Below, one piece after another: positions 38,537 through 47,442 of a DNA stretch of 50,302 nucleotides (position 1 is the stretch's first letter; each line of letters starts with the position of its first letter). The notes under the pieces were generated by a model. That model saw only the letters and a program-made list of their open reading frames with translations. It was not told where the DNA came from and ran no database searches. Made by a program: the position numbers and the translations under genes. Source of the stretch: Bacteroidales bacterium (GTDB lineage Bacteria; Bacteroidota; Bacteroidia; Bacteroidales; F082); the NCBI GenBank assembly GCA_017508895.1, contig JAFWRA010000075.1, positions 1 through 50,302 on the forward strand, read 5' to 3'.

Positions 38537-41104
38537 TCACTTGTCGGAAACATTCTTATAATGGACGCATGCGACCTCAGTCACCGTTCCATCAGCCTGT
38601 GTCTTAACAGGAATAAAAGCAAAACTCCATCGCAATCCTTGATAGGTCTTCGACACTCGGACCTCCACTTGGTTTTCTCCCTTATTCAAATGAATCTGTG
38701 CGGGTTGCCGCATCCAATAGAGCTGTTCGTCAGTAAAAGGCTCTTCCTCCTCAGGCTTGCCCCAAGTGTTGAAATGGTACGCATACTTTCCAGGTTCTTC
38801 CCATAGCTTTGGCGGCAACACCTCTTTGCCGTTTACAAAACATTGGCAACCTCCTTCCCAATGACCTTGCTCTCCTATGCCATAACCATTACGGTTGGAA
38901 CGGGCTGGTGTACAGAAGCCAATCCACACATTAATATCCATGTCTTTGTCGGCCACAATGACCGTTTGTGCTATCGCCAAAGCCTGTTCACCTATTATTA
39001 TATGATGCTCCTGACAAAAAGCATCCAAATCGACCGCGCCACCGTATGCCAAAAAAGGCTCATTATCATCAATCTGCACATTCCACTCCATCTTCGAATT
39101 GGCCGCCCAACGCATTTTGTCCTGATGGAAACGCTCACGGTGAACGGTCATTTTCTCCTCGAAATTGGCCAAACGCGAGCCCGCCGTGGTCAAAGGACCA
39201 GGAGCAAGGTTCTCGTTTTCAACGACTCCAGCATTGCCGCCATTCCAATAGCGCTCCGCAAAAGCCATCACACCGTTAATCATACCGTTGTGCAGCGAGA
39301 TGTTCTCCTTGTTATCCACGCGCACATCGTTCCAAAGGCAGAGGATGCCTCCCAAAGCCTTGGTCGTGTCGGGCACGGTTTGCGCCGCGGCAGTGTGCAG
39401 GAAACATCGGTTTGTGAACAGCATCGGGTCGTAATAGTTCAAATAGCCCACAAAGGAATCGAGGTACTTTCCCGCTTTGTTTGAAGCCGCCGCATTGGAG
39501 CCTTCCGCCTCGTTCCATATCTGCCGAATCACCTTGTCGGAGGCTGGCAGGCCCGGATCCCATGCGATGGGCTGCCGGTCATACTTTTCCATCAGGTTTT
39601 CTATCCATCGCATGAAGCCGTTCGGGTCATCGATATGAACCTCATCAGAGCCGATATGAAAGTAGGGACAGTCGCTTTTCGGAATTTCGGTGAAAAACTC
39701 TTCAAGACATTTTTCCAACACCTTTCTGCCCTGCTCGGAGTCCATTGTAAAGCCGAAAGCATTCTTAAAATAAGTGGAATGCCCAGGCATGTCGATTTCA
39801 GGCACGACTGTGATTCCCCGCTCTTTGGCATAGGCTATCACCTCTCTGATTTCATCGTATGTGTAGTACTTACCCTCGTCGCGGCCAGGTCTTTGATATT
39901 GAGGATCATTGAGTTGCGGATAAGCCTTACACTCGATACGCCATGCAGGATAATCGGTCAGGTGCCAATGAAAATAGTTCAACTTGTAGAAACTCATCAA
40001 ATCGATTGTTTCCTTCAACTTACTGACGGGCTGGTAGTTGCGCCCTGTGTCGTGCATAAATCCTCGAAAAGGATATGTGGCCCAGTCGTGAACTTCCAAA
40101 TCGGAAATGCAACAATCCTCATCCACCAACTGTGCCAAAGTGCTTTGTGCCCAATAGGGATTCCCCGAAATGGTCGCCTTGCCACATTTCACCACCAAGC
40201 GGTATTCATCGGGATTGTCGAAATGGGTTTCGGCATCATAAACCACCTTTCTCAGTCTTTTCCTTTTTGTGCATAACTGTTTAAACTCTTTCGGTTCGGG
40301 AATTACATCTGTCTTTGTATCCAGCTCATAATAGCGCACATAATCCACGCGCAGTTCCACGGGCAGTTTAGCTGTATCGATGTATGGCGAGCGGTCGCGC
40401 CCAAGCTGAGCGTCAAGAATCAGGTAAAAGTCGTGCTGACTGAAAGGAAACTGGCCATTATCCCCATTTCGGAAACGAGGATAATTGAACGTCCGCTTCC
40501 CGTTGAGGAAAAAAACAAGGCTGTCCTGAAAGCGCTCCATCCCATACGTATTGTACTCGCCCTCGTTATATTTAGGATAGGCGACATGCGTGGGTAGATA
40601 GCGCTTGTTGAGATTGTAGGTGTAATTGCTGTGAACCGTATGATTGATATAGGGATTGTCTTTGAAATGTTCCATAATGTCGATTTCACCACCATAAGGC
40701 CAGTTCAAGGAATTACTGGTCTGAGGCATCATCCAAATGGCAGGCCAGAAACCTTGCGCCACATCAAATTTGGCCCGTATATCAATGCGACCGAAGCCGA
40801 AAGACTTCCTATACAAGCTCCACACGCCTCCAGTAAGAAACGGGGCCTCGTCATCAGGCAAAAAGTCATTCACCATGCCACGCAACACGAGATCGCCATC
40901 CTCGAAAGCATACAGCGTATCATGCGACGACATGTGGATAGCCCAATCAGCTTTGCTGCGCCATATTTTCGACCAGACCTTTTTATCCAAGACTCCAGAA
41001 TCGAATTCATCGTGCCAAATCAAGGCGTAACGACGATGTTCCTGAGCACAGGAAGCCTGAACGAAATTGATGACAATCAGTAAAATAAAGTATAATTGTT
41101 TCAT
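38537..41104 (-). CDS. GH16-GH20 two-domain glycosidase
   Basis: The 855-residue exported protein starts at ATG 41104 (MKQLYFILLIVINFVQASCAQ; possible lipobox ASC), which is preceded by a strong GGAGG ribosome site, unusual here. Residues about 25-275 are GH16 (ALIWHDEFDSG, FWPAIWMMPQ, catalytic GGEIDIMEHF with Glu140, Asp142, Glu145), a family hydrolysing beta-1,3/1,4-glucans and galactans. Residues about 290-660 are GH20, beta-N-acetylhexosaminidase (FRGFMHDTGRN, WHLTDYPAWRIE, VPEIDMPGHST, and FHIGSDEVH with Asp487-Glu488). A C-terminal beta domain follows, with a Trp-rich WGKPEEEEPFT stretch. Both catalytic sites look intact. The combination suggests attack on a glycan having both beta-glucosyl/galactosyl and HexNAc links; the substrate is not known. 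Confidence 0.92.
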   Translation of the reverse strand: MKQLYFILLIVINFVQASCAQEHRRYALIWHDEFDSGVLDKKVWSKIWRSKADWAIHMSSHDTLYAFEDGDLVLRGMVNDFLPDDEAPFLTGGVWSLYRKSFGFGRIDIRAKFDVAQGFWPAIWMMPQTSNSLNWPYGGEIDIMEHFKDNPYINHTVHSNYTYNLNKRYLPTHVAYPKYNEGEYNTYGMERFQDSLVFFLNGKRTFNYPRFRNGDNGQFPFSQHDFYLILDAQLGRDRSPYIDTAKLPVELRVDYVRYYELDTKTDVIPEPKEFKQLCTKRKRLRKVVYDAETHFDNPDEYRLVVKCGKATISGNPYWAQSTLAQLVDEDCCISDLEVHDWATYPFRGFMHDTGRNYQPVSKLKETIDLMSFYKLNYFHWHLTDYPAWRIECKAYPQLNDPQYQRPGRDEGKYYTYDEIREVIAYAKERGITVVPEIDMPGHSTYFKNAFGFTMDSEQGRKVLEKCLEEFFTEIPKSDCPYFHIGSDEVHIDDPNGFMRWIENLMEKYDRQPIAWDPGLPASDKVIRQIWNEAEGSNAAASNKAGKYLDSFVGYLNYYDPMLFTNRCFLHTAAAQTVPDTTKALGGILCLWNDVRVDNKENISLHNGMINGVMAFAERYWNGGNAGVVENENLAPGPLTTAGSRLANFEEKMTVHRERFHQDKMRWAANSKMEWNVQIDDNEPFLAYGGAVDLDAFCQEHHIIIGEQALAIAQTVIVADKDMDINVWIGFCTPARSNRNGYGIGEQGHWEGGCQCFVNGKEVLPPKLWEEPGKYAYHFNTWGKPEEEEPFTDEQLYWMRQPAQIHLNKGENQVEVRVSKTYQGLRWSFAFIPVKTQADGTVTEVACVHYKNVSDK

Positions 41105-41116
41105 GGTTTCCTCCTT
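41105..41116 (-). promoter_or_regulatory. Shine-Dalgarno-like site of the GH16-GH20 gene
   Basis: On the minus strand GGAGGAAACC directly precedes the ATG at 41104, so AGGAGG is spaced about 5 nt from it. No comparable site was noticed before other genes of the window. Confidence 0.6.
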
Positions 41117-41177
41117 TTTTTTTGCTGTAAAAATACGTATTTTATCATTTGATTTCACCGATTTCGTTTTAGTTTAT

Positions 41178-41185
41178 TATTTTTG
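41178..41185 (+). promoter_or_regulatory. -7 element of the esterase gene
   Basis: TATTTTTG on the plus strand, 14 bp before ATG 41200. Confidence 0.55.
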
Positions 41186-41199
41186 CAGCTTATTCACAA

Positions 41200-42801
41200 A
41201 TGACTTCTATGCGCCCCTATATCTTTGCATTCGTCCTTTCTCTATCGTTTGTCCATCTTTTCGGTAACGATGGCATTCCAAACCCACGTCTGTTTTTAAA
41301 AAAAGTGTACTTCCCCGTTGTCGAAACGCCTGCCGTCTTCAAAAGCAAGGTTCATGGCAAAGAGTTGCTAGTGTTCATTGAATACAGCGACAGCCTGAAC
41401 GTCAAAGGACATTATATGGCCTTGGAAGAAGACATGACGGACACCCTTCCTTTCAGATTAGTAGCACGTAAACGCAATGCCATTCTTTACTACAACGGTG
41501 AGAAAGAGACCTTCCGCCCTCGCGTCATCTCCATGGATAGTACTCACGCAAGAGGCTACGCAAGATTGAGTGTGTTTGGAACAGCGTCATTTCGGTTCGA
41601 CATTCACGAAGTTCCAGCGTTTCATGACTATGGGAACAATCGCTATCAAGACACATTATTTGCCGTGGAAGAAATCAACGACATCCCTTACGCCAAAGTC
41701 ATGGGATTTTGGTCGGAGTTGGCTGACGAAACCGCTGTCACCGACAAGATTTTCCGGATGAGTAATGCCATAAGCGAAGTTCCATTGGAACTCCATCTTG
41801 ATGTGTTCCGGCCTCAAAACGACACCTTACAAAAACGTCCTTTGGTCATGTTGGTTCACGGTGGCGCATTTTATTTCGGATCGAAAGACGACAAATCCAT
41901 CACACAATGGTGCCGACATCTGGCTTCGATGGGCTATGTGACTGCCTCTATTGACTATAGAATAGGATTCCTTCCTACTATGGCCAGCATTGGGCGAGCA
42001 GGCTATCGCGCCGTGCAGGACGCACATGCAGCAATGCGGTTTTTGGTGTCACACCAGGAAGATTATGGCATCGACACTTCCATGTTGTTTGTAGGTGGTT
42101 GCAGCGCAGGAGCCATCACCACGCTCAACCTCGCCTTTATGACCAACGAGACCCGTCCAAGTTATACCCGTAGCAGTTTGCTGGCACCTGACCTTGGCGA
42201 CATCAACACTTGTGGCAACGATATCAGAGCCAACTTCCATATCAAAGGCATCATCGACATGTGGGGGGCCATTTCAGACACAACTTTTATGCGTGGCCAC
42301 GATATTCCCATTCTCGCCTTCCACGGCGACGCAGACGACATTGTACCCTACGATTATGACTATCCTTTTGGCGTTGCCGGCGTACTGAAAACCATGTTGG
42401 TCGAAAAGATGTACGGTTCGTCATGTATCGTCGACCGCGCCATCAAATCGGGCAATAAGGCTCAATTGGTCACTTTTTCAGGTTTCAAGCATTCGCCCCA
42501 TGTGGAGCCTGCGACCAAAAAATTGAACGACAATTTCTTCATCATCCAAAACATGATGTCAGACTTTTTCTATGACATCGTTGTTCCCCAAAAACTGGAA
42601 ATCGAAGAAGAAAACGACCATTATTTTGTGAGGCCCTATCCTTTGTCCACCAGCTGGCTAGTCGAAGGTGGCGTTATCCTTAAATCGGAAGACAACAATG
42701 TGTGGGTAGAATGGATTGGCAATGCCCCAAAACATAGCATCACAGCATCTGCAACCTTGCCAAAAGGCATCGGCATGACTACCACAGAAAATCTCTATTA
42801 A
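41200..42801 (+). CDS. Exported alpha/beta-hydrolase (carboxylesterase-like)
   Basis: The 533-residue protein has a signal peptide (MTSMRPYIFAFVLSLSFVHLFG) and an N-terminal beta-rich region to about residue 190. The alpha/beta-hydrolase domain has the oxyanion motif LVHGGAFYFG (His220), the nucleophile Ser302 in GGCSAGA, a candidate acid Asp in FHGDADDIVPY and His in FSGFKHSPHVE. This order fits BD-FAE/esterase-type enzymes that remove acyl groups from glycans or peptides. A tail with LYPLSTSW-like text lacks a T9SS YPNP motif, so surface anchoring by T9SS is not indicated. The following fau gene starts 17 bp after its stop and is probably co-transcribed. ATG 41209 (MRPYIF) is an alternative start. 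Confidence 0.83.
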   Translation: MTSMRPYIFAFVLSLSFVHLFGNDGIPNPRLFLKKVYFPVVETPAVFKSKVHGKELLVFIEYSDSLNVKGHYMALEEDMTDTLPFRLVARKRNAILYYNGEKETFRPRVISMDSTHARGYARLSVFGTASFRFDIHEVPAFHDYGNNRYQDTLFAVEEINDIPYAKVMGFWSELADETAVTDKIFRMSNAISEVPLELHLDVFRPQNDTLQKRPLVMLVHGGAFYFGSKDDKSITQWCRHLASMGYVTASIDYRIGFLPTMASIGRAGYRAVQDAHAAMRFLVSHQEDYGIDTSMLFVGGCSAGAITTLNLAFMTNETRPSYTRSSLLAPDLGDINTCGNDIRANFHIKGIIDMWGAISDTTFMRGHDIPILAFHGDADDIVPYDYDYPFGVAGVLKTMLVEKMYGSSCIVDRAIKSGNKAQLVTFSGFKHSPHVEPATKKLNDNFFIIQNMMSDFFYDIVVPQKLEIEEENDHYFVRPYPLSTSWLVEGGVILKSEDNNVWVEWIGNAPKHSITASATLPKGIGMTTTENLY

Positions 42802-42818
42802 AGTCAACACTTAACGTC

Positions 42819-43343
42819 ATGGAAAAAAAAGAACTGCGTGCCCAAATCAAAGCCTTGAAAAAGCAACATACCAAGGAGCAACTTCTCGAACAATCCGAGA
42901 AGATTCTGACCAAGTTGGAACAACATCCTGACTTCATCAAGGCTGATAAAATCATGCTTTACAGTGCCCTACCCGATGAGGTACAGACACAAGCCTTCCT
43001 CGAAAAATGGCATCTGAAGAAAACCATCATCCTGCCCACCGTAGTCGGCGACGACATCATCCCTGTAGAATTCGGCAAAGATACCTGTTTTGCCGTAGGC
43101 GACTTCAACATCCTCGAGCCTCAGAACGAGCCCTATCATGGTGATTTCGACCTGATTATCGTCCCAGGAGTAGCCTTTGACCGCAACGGCAACCGCATTG
43201 GAAGAGGTAGGGGCTACTACGACCGTTTCTTATGCCAGCATCTTGATGTAAAACGCATCGGCATCTGTTTCGATTTCCAACTTGTTGATGAAGTCCCTAC
43301 AGAACCTTTGGACATTAAAATGGACGAAGTGATTTCACTCTAG
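42819..43343 (+). CDS. fau: 5-formyltetrahydrofolate cyclo-ligase
   Basis: The 174-residue cytosolic enzyme (MTHFS) converts 5-formyl-THF with ATP to 5,10-methenyl-THF. It has the family pattern: basic N-terminal helix (KKELRAQIKALKKQHT), FDLIIVPGVAFDRNGNRIGRGRGYYDRFL with the GRGxGYYDR ATP-binding motif, and the C-terminal VDEVPTEPLDIKMDEVISL. Length is normal. It is the second gene of a probable two-gene unit with the esterase. This pairing has no obvious metabolic reason. Confidence 0.95.
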   Translation: MEKKELRAQIKALKKQHTKEQLLEQSEKILTKLEQHPDFIKADKIMLYSALPDEVQTQAFLEKWHLKKTIILPTVVGDDIIPVEFGKDTCFAVGDFNILEPQNEPYHGDFDLIIVPGVAFDRNGNRIGRGRGYYDRFLCQHLDVKRIGICFDFQLVDEVPTEPLDIKMDEVISL

Positions 43344-43395
43344 AAAAATTCTGGATTTATTTTCCATATTTGAGGCTACGCTTTGATTATTTTCA

Positions 43396-43403
43396 TATTT
43401 TTG
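43396..43403 (+). promoter_or_regulatory. -7 element of the second C10 protease gene
   Basis: TATTTTTG, 25 bp before ATG 43429. A TTTG at 43369-43372 is the closest -33 candidate but its spacing (23) is long. Confidence 0.55.
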
Positions 43404-43428
43404 AAGCCTTATATTAAAAGTCATCTCT

Positions 43429-46203
43429 ATGAAAAAACAACTTCTCTTCCTGCTCGCCCTATCCATGGGCTTCAGTACACTAATTGCCAACCCCGTTGAC
43501 ATGGAAAAAGCAAAAACAATAGGCCAAAAATTTGCCTGCACAAAAATCAACAAGAATCTTAAAAACAGTGACTTACAACTTGTTTACACTGGCAGTTCAA
43601 ACCGCGGTGAAGTATGCTTCTATGTTTTCAACGTAGATGCAACAGGCTTCGTCATTGTCTCTGCCGATGACAAGTTCCGTCCTATTGTGGGCTACTCCGA
43701 TGAAGGCACCTTTGCTACCGAAAATATGTCGCCCGAGCTTGCCTTCTATTTGGACAAAATCATCGAGGCACGCACCAGCCGAAATGTGGTCTTTTTCGAC
43801 GATACCGTCGAAGAATGGGAAAGTGTAGCCACGACTGGCAGCCTACTTTCGCGTAACGGTGGACGTGGTGTTGACTACATCTGCACCACTAAATGGAACC
43901 AAGACTCGCCTTACAACCTATATGCTCCTGAAGCCAGCGGCGGTTCAGGTGGCCGTTGTTATGCCGGATGTGTTGCCACCGCCATGAGCCAAGTGATGAA
44001 ACGGTGGGACCATCCCACGCAAGGTACAGGCAGTCATTCTTATTATTGCTATGGCTACGGCTCACAATCAGCTAATTTCGGTGAGACCACCTACGACTGG
44101 AAGCACATGCCCGACCGTCTTGGTGGAGCATCACAGGATGAAATCGAAGCTGTAGCCACCTTGATGTACCACTGCGGCGTATCTGTCGACATGAATTTCT
44201 CGCCTTCAGGCAGTGGTGCCAATTCTTGGGATGTTCCTTATGCCATCACTCAGTATTTCTCCTACTCCAACAATTGCAGCCTCAAGGGACGTGACGAATA
44301 CTCGCTCTTCAACTGGCAGAACATGCTCAAAGAACAATTCGACTTAGGTTGGCCTGTTTATTACTCGGGATTCAGCAATAGTGGCGGACATGCCTTCGTT
44401 TGCGACGGCTACGACGACAACGACCTCTTCCATTTCAACTGGGGCTGGGGTGGCAGCAGCGACGGTTGGTTCGTCATCGACGAAATCGACTATGCTGGCT
44501 GGGCTCAAGCCATAATCAATTATGTACCTACAGATGTCTACGACTACATGCCATTACAACCGGAAAACTTCTCTGTAGAACCCAGCGGTGATTTCGACTA
44601 TGCCGCCACCCTTACTTGGACTAATCCCACCCAAAACATCCATCTCAACGACCTCACCACCATTGATCAAATTGTGGTGACGCGCAATGGTAAGATTATT
44701 TACACCGAAGATAATGTAAATCCTGGTGCAGACATGAGTTTCACCGACCATTACATGCCTTCCTTAGTGAAATACAGCGTTTACGCAATCGTTCATAACG
44801 CACAAGGCCTGGTCGCCTACGAAGACAATGTCCTCCTTGGCCCTACTTGCAACTGGACCATTGAAGCTACCTCATCGGATCCACAAGGCTGGCACAACGG
44901 TGCACTGTCTTTTGTCAACGGTGCAGGCGATGAAGTGGCGCGATTCAGCCTTGAGACCAGCTCTTTCAACCGCACCATCCCGTTGCCCTTAGGCCATATC
45001 GAAGTCCATTGGATCAATCCTTCAGAAGCCATTGACGCTATTCATTTTAACATCAAGAATTCTGATGGTGAAAGCAAAGTGCATTTTGAAGGCGCATCAA
45101 ACGTTATTGACCATGGAATCTTCTATATTGCCAACAACACATGCAGCAGCAAAGACGAAGAAGTTGACGGCCCCATCCTGACGGTAAGCGTCGCGAGCAA
45201 CAACGTGATCTTGAATTGGGAAATGGACGACAGCCAAAGCATCATCCATTATTACATCTTCCGTGACGACCTTCTCATAGATGTTTCTGACAACATGCAG
45301 TACACCGACCAAGATGCAGCTGACAGTTTCCACACCTATTTTGTCACAGCCTGCTCCAATGATGGTGAAACCCTTCCTTCCAATGTCGAAAATGTCATGC
45401 CCGAGTCAAGTTGCGCTGTGCCCACCAATCTCAGATATGAAATGGTAACACTCTCCAAAGTAAAAGTCATGTGGGATGCACCTGAGGCAGAAGGTGTTAC
45501 AGGTTACATTCTTTATCGCCGAATCAAAGGCGAGGAATTCAAGCGAATCAAAGCGCTCACCAATACCTACTACAATGACAATCTCACTTCACAACCCGAC
45601 AACCGTTTTGAGTATGCAGTAGTGGCTTATTATAGGGATGACGATTGCACCTCTGGCTATGCCACCGCACAAGAAAATCCAGAAATGCACTTTATCGAAG
45701 TCAATATGACCATCATCCCTCAGCATCTGAATTTCCTCATTCATGAAGGCGAAGTCATCCTTCAATGGAAGGAAGCCACCAAGGCCGAGTATTACAAGAT
45801 CTACCGTGATGGTGAGTTAATTGGCCATGCTACCGAAAACGTTTTCATTGACTATGAGGCCAATGATCAAAATAGTTACCATTACACAGTGACAGGCAAG
45901 ACCGCTTTCGTGGAATCGAATCCATCAAATATCGTTTATGTCGATTGGACGACCGATATTTACGAAACTTCCAACGACTCGAATATTCAGCTCTATCCGA
46001 ATCCAACCAACGGTCAAGTCACAATCAAGGCTGATGGGCTCCGTCAAATCAGGGTCTTCAACGTGATGGGACAAGAGGTGAAATGCCTTACCACACCCGA
46101 AGACAATGTCACCATCGACCTTTCGTCACAACCCAAAGGATGCTATTTCATTGAGACCACTACCGAACAAGGTTGTTCCACAAGAAAAATCGTAAAACTG
46201 TAA
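43429..46203 (+). CDS. Secreted C10 (streptopain-like) cysteine protease with T9SS sorting domain, second copy
   Basis: The 924-residue preproprotein has a signal peptide (MKKQLLFLLALSMGFSTLIA), a Spi-like prodomain (VDMEKAKTIGQKFACTK, GFVIVSADDKFRPIVGYSD) and a C10 catalytic domain with nucleophile Cys181 in YAGCVATAMSQVMKRW and His321 in GGHAFVCDGYDDND. Fn3-like segments follow, with a Cys474-Cys572 bounded domain (CNWTIEATSSDPQGWHNG at its start) similar to ones in the other C10 and the S8 protease. The C-terminus is a T9SS type A domain (LYPNPTNGQVTIKA to RKIVKL). It differs from the first C10 protein by about 135 extra residues in the Fn3 region. Two C1 peptidase genes follow, the first after 21 bp. 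Confidence 0.94.
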   Translation: MKKQLLFLLALSMGFSTLIANPVDMEKAKTIGQKFACTKINKNLKNSDLQLVYTGSSNRGEVCFYVFNVDATGFVIVSADDKFRPIVGYSDEGTFATENMSPELAFYLDKIIEARTSRNVVFFDDTVEEWESVATTGSLLSRNGGRGVDYICTTKWNQDSPYNLYAPEASGGSGGRCYAGCVATAMSQVMKRWDHPTQGTGSHSYYCYGYGSQSANFGETTYDWKHMPDRLGGASQDEIEAVATLMYHCGVSVDMNFSPSGSGANSWDVPYAITQYFSYSNNCSLKGRDEYSLFNWQNMLKEQFDLGWPVYYSGFSNSGGHAFVCDGYDDNDLFHFNWGWGGSSDGWFVIDEIDYAGWAQAIINYVPTDVYDYMPLQPENFSVEPSGDFDYAATLTWTNPTQNIHLNDLTTIDQIVVTRNGKIIYTEDNVNPGADMSFTDHYMPSLVKYSVYAIVHNAQGLVAYEDNVLLGPTCNWTIEATSSDPQGWHNGALSFVNGAGDEVARFSLETSSFNRTIPLPLGHIEVHWINPSEAIDAIHFNIKNSDGESKVHFEGASNVIDHGIFYIANNTCSSKDEEVDGPILTVSVASNNVILNWEMDDSQSIIHYYIFRDDLLIDVSDNMQYTDQDAADSFHTYFVTACSNDGETLPSNVENVMPESSCAVPTNLRYEMVTLSKVKVMWDAPEAEGVTGYILYRRIKGEEFKRIKALTNTYYNDNLTSQPDNRFEYAVVAYYRDDDCTSGYATAQENPEMHFIEVNMTIIPQHLNFLIHEGEVILQWKEATKAEYYKIYRDGELIGHATENVFIDYEANDQNSYHYTVTGKTAFVESNPSNIVYVDWTTDIYETSNDSNIQLYPNPTNGQVTIKADGLRQIRVFNVMGQEVKCLTTPEDNVTIDLSSQPKGCYFIETTTEQGCSTRKIVKL

Positions 46204-46224
46204 GTACAACAAAACCACTTTGAT

Positions 46225-47364
46225 ATGAATAGATTCATAAAATTAGCAGCCTTTGCGCTGATGTTGGGCACAGGTTCAACGCTTTTTGCCCAAGACAAAA
46301 AAGAAGAGAAAGACCCCGTCTATCAAATTACTGAAACTGTCAACGTGAAGCATACGCCCGTCGACAACCAGGGCAGCTCAGGCACCTGCTGGTGCTTTGC
46401 CGGCATTGGCTTCGTCGAGGCGGAGATTATGCGCATTTACGGCAAAGAGTTCAACCTTTCAGAGATGTTTGTCGTCCGCAATGCCTGGACGGAGAAGGTG
46501 GCGAAATTCGTCCGCATGCACGGCAACAACACCCTCAGCCAAGGTGGCGAGGTGTGCGACGTGCTTTACATGATCGACAAATACGGCATGATGCCTGAAG
46601 CCGACTACAGCGGCAAGGTCATCGGCGAAGAACGCCACATGCACGGTGAGATGAACGAGGTAATCAACGGTGTGGCGCGCGCTATCATCAAAAACGGAAA
46701 CAAGAAAATCTCTCCTGCCGGCCCCAAGGCAATACAAGGCGTTTTGGATGCCTACCTCGGCGAAGCCCCAGAAGAGTTTACCGTCGATGGCAAGAAATAC
46801 ACACCCAAATCATTCGCCGAGGCCTATCGCATCGACCCCGCCAACTACATCGAAATCTGCTCTTTCACTACCGAGGAATACAACAAGCCTTGCATGGTCG
46901 AAATCCCCGATAATTGGACTTGGACTCCAGCCTACAACATGCCCCTTGACAAGCTGATGGAAGCCGTCGACTATGCACTGGAACATGGCTATACCCTCGG
47001 TTGGGCACAGGACGTCAGCAACAAGGGCTTTTCGGGAAAGACTGGCATTGGCATCGTCCCTGTAGACCCCGAAAACGAGAAACTTTGGGAAGAAATCGTT
47101 CCTGAAAAGAAGGTGACCGATGAAGACCACCAAAGAGCCTACGACAACTGGGATGCAGGCGATGACCATAGCATGTTGGTTGTCGGCATCGCCAAGGACC
47201 AAAACGGCAACAAATACTACAAAATCAAGAACTCTTGGGGCGACAGAGGCCCTTACAAAGGCTACTGGTACTGCTCCGAGCAATACCTGCGCCAATATAC
47301 CATCTTCTTCACACTCCACAAAGATGCGCTTTCGAAGGCCATGAAGAAAGATTTGGGGCTTTGA
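46225..47364 (+). CDS. Exported C1 family (bleomycin-hydrolase-like) cysteine peptidase, copy 1
   Basis: The 379-residue protein has a signal peptide (MNRFIKLAAFALMLGTGSTLFAQ) and a papain-type triad: Cys55 in GSSGTCWCFAGIGF, His315 in GDDHSMLVVGIAKD and Asn336 in KIKNSWGDRGPYKGYWY. The long insert between Cys and His, with MHGEMNEVINGVAR, is typical of the bleomycin hydrolase/PepC (C1B) group, of which many members act as aminopeptidases. Unlike cytosolic PepC, this one is exported. It starts 21 bp after the C10 gene, so it is in the same transcript. It is paralogous to the gene at 47443. Confidence 0.93.
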   Translation: MNRFIKLAAFALMLGTGSTLFAQDKKEEKDPVYQITETVNVKHTPVDNQGSSGTCWCFAGIGFVEAEIMRIYGKEFNLSEMFVVRNAWTEKVAKFVRMHGNNTLSQGGEVCDVLYMIDKYGMMPEADYSGKVIGEERHMHGEMNEVINGVARAIIKNGNKKISPAGPKAIQGVLDAYLGEAPEEFTVDGKKYTPKSFAEAYRIDPANYIEICSFTTEEYNKPCMVEIPDNWTWTPAYNMPLDKLMEAVDYALEHGYTLGWAQDVSNKGFSGKTGIGIVPVDPENEKLWEEIVPEKKVTDEDHQRAYDNWDAGDDHSMLVVGIAKDQNGNKYYKIKNSWGDRGPYKGYWYCSEQYLRQYTIFFTLHKDALSKAMKKDLGL

Positions 47365-47378
47365 TTGAAATAATTTCC

Positions 47379-47386
47379 TAACTTTG
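47379..47386 (+). promoter_or_regulatory. possible internal -7 element before the second C1 gene
   Basis: TAACTTTG matches TAnnTTTG and lies 57 bp before ATG 47443, so the second C1 gene may also be transcribed alone. Confidence 0.5.
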
Positions 47387-47397
47387 CCACCTAATTT

Positions 47398-47433
47398 CAA
47401 ATTTTGAATATTGAATTTTTAAATCTTTAAATC
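47398..47433 (+). repeat. AT-rich leader repeat before the second C1 gene
   Basis: TTTTGAATATTGAATTTTTAAATCTTTAAATC ends 9 nt before the ATG. It is a third copy, in the same relative orientation, of the leader words before pfp and the TSCPD gene; the sequence is described in full only in pieces because of its length. Confidence 0.7.
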
Positions 47434-47442
47434 ATAACAAAT

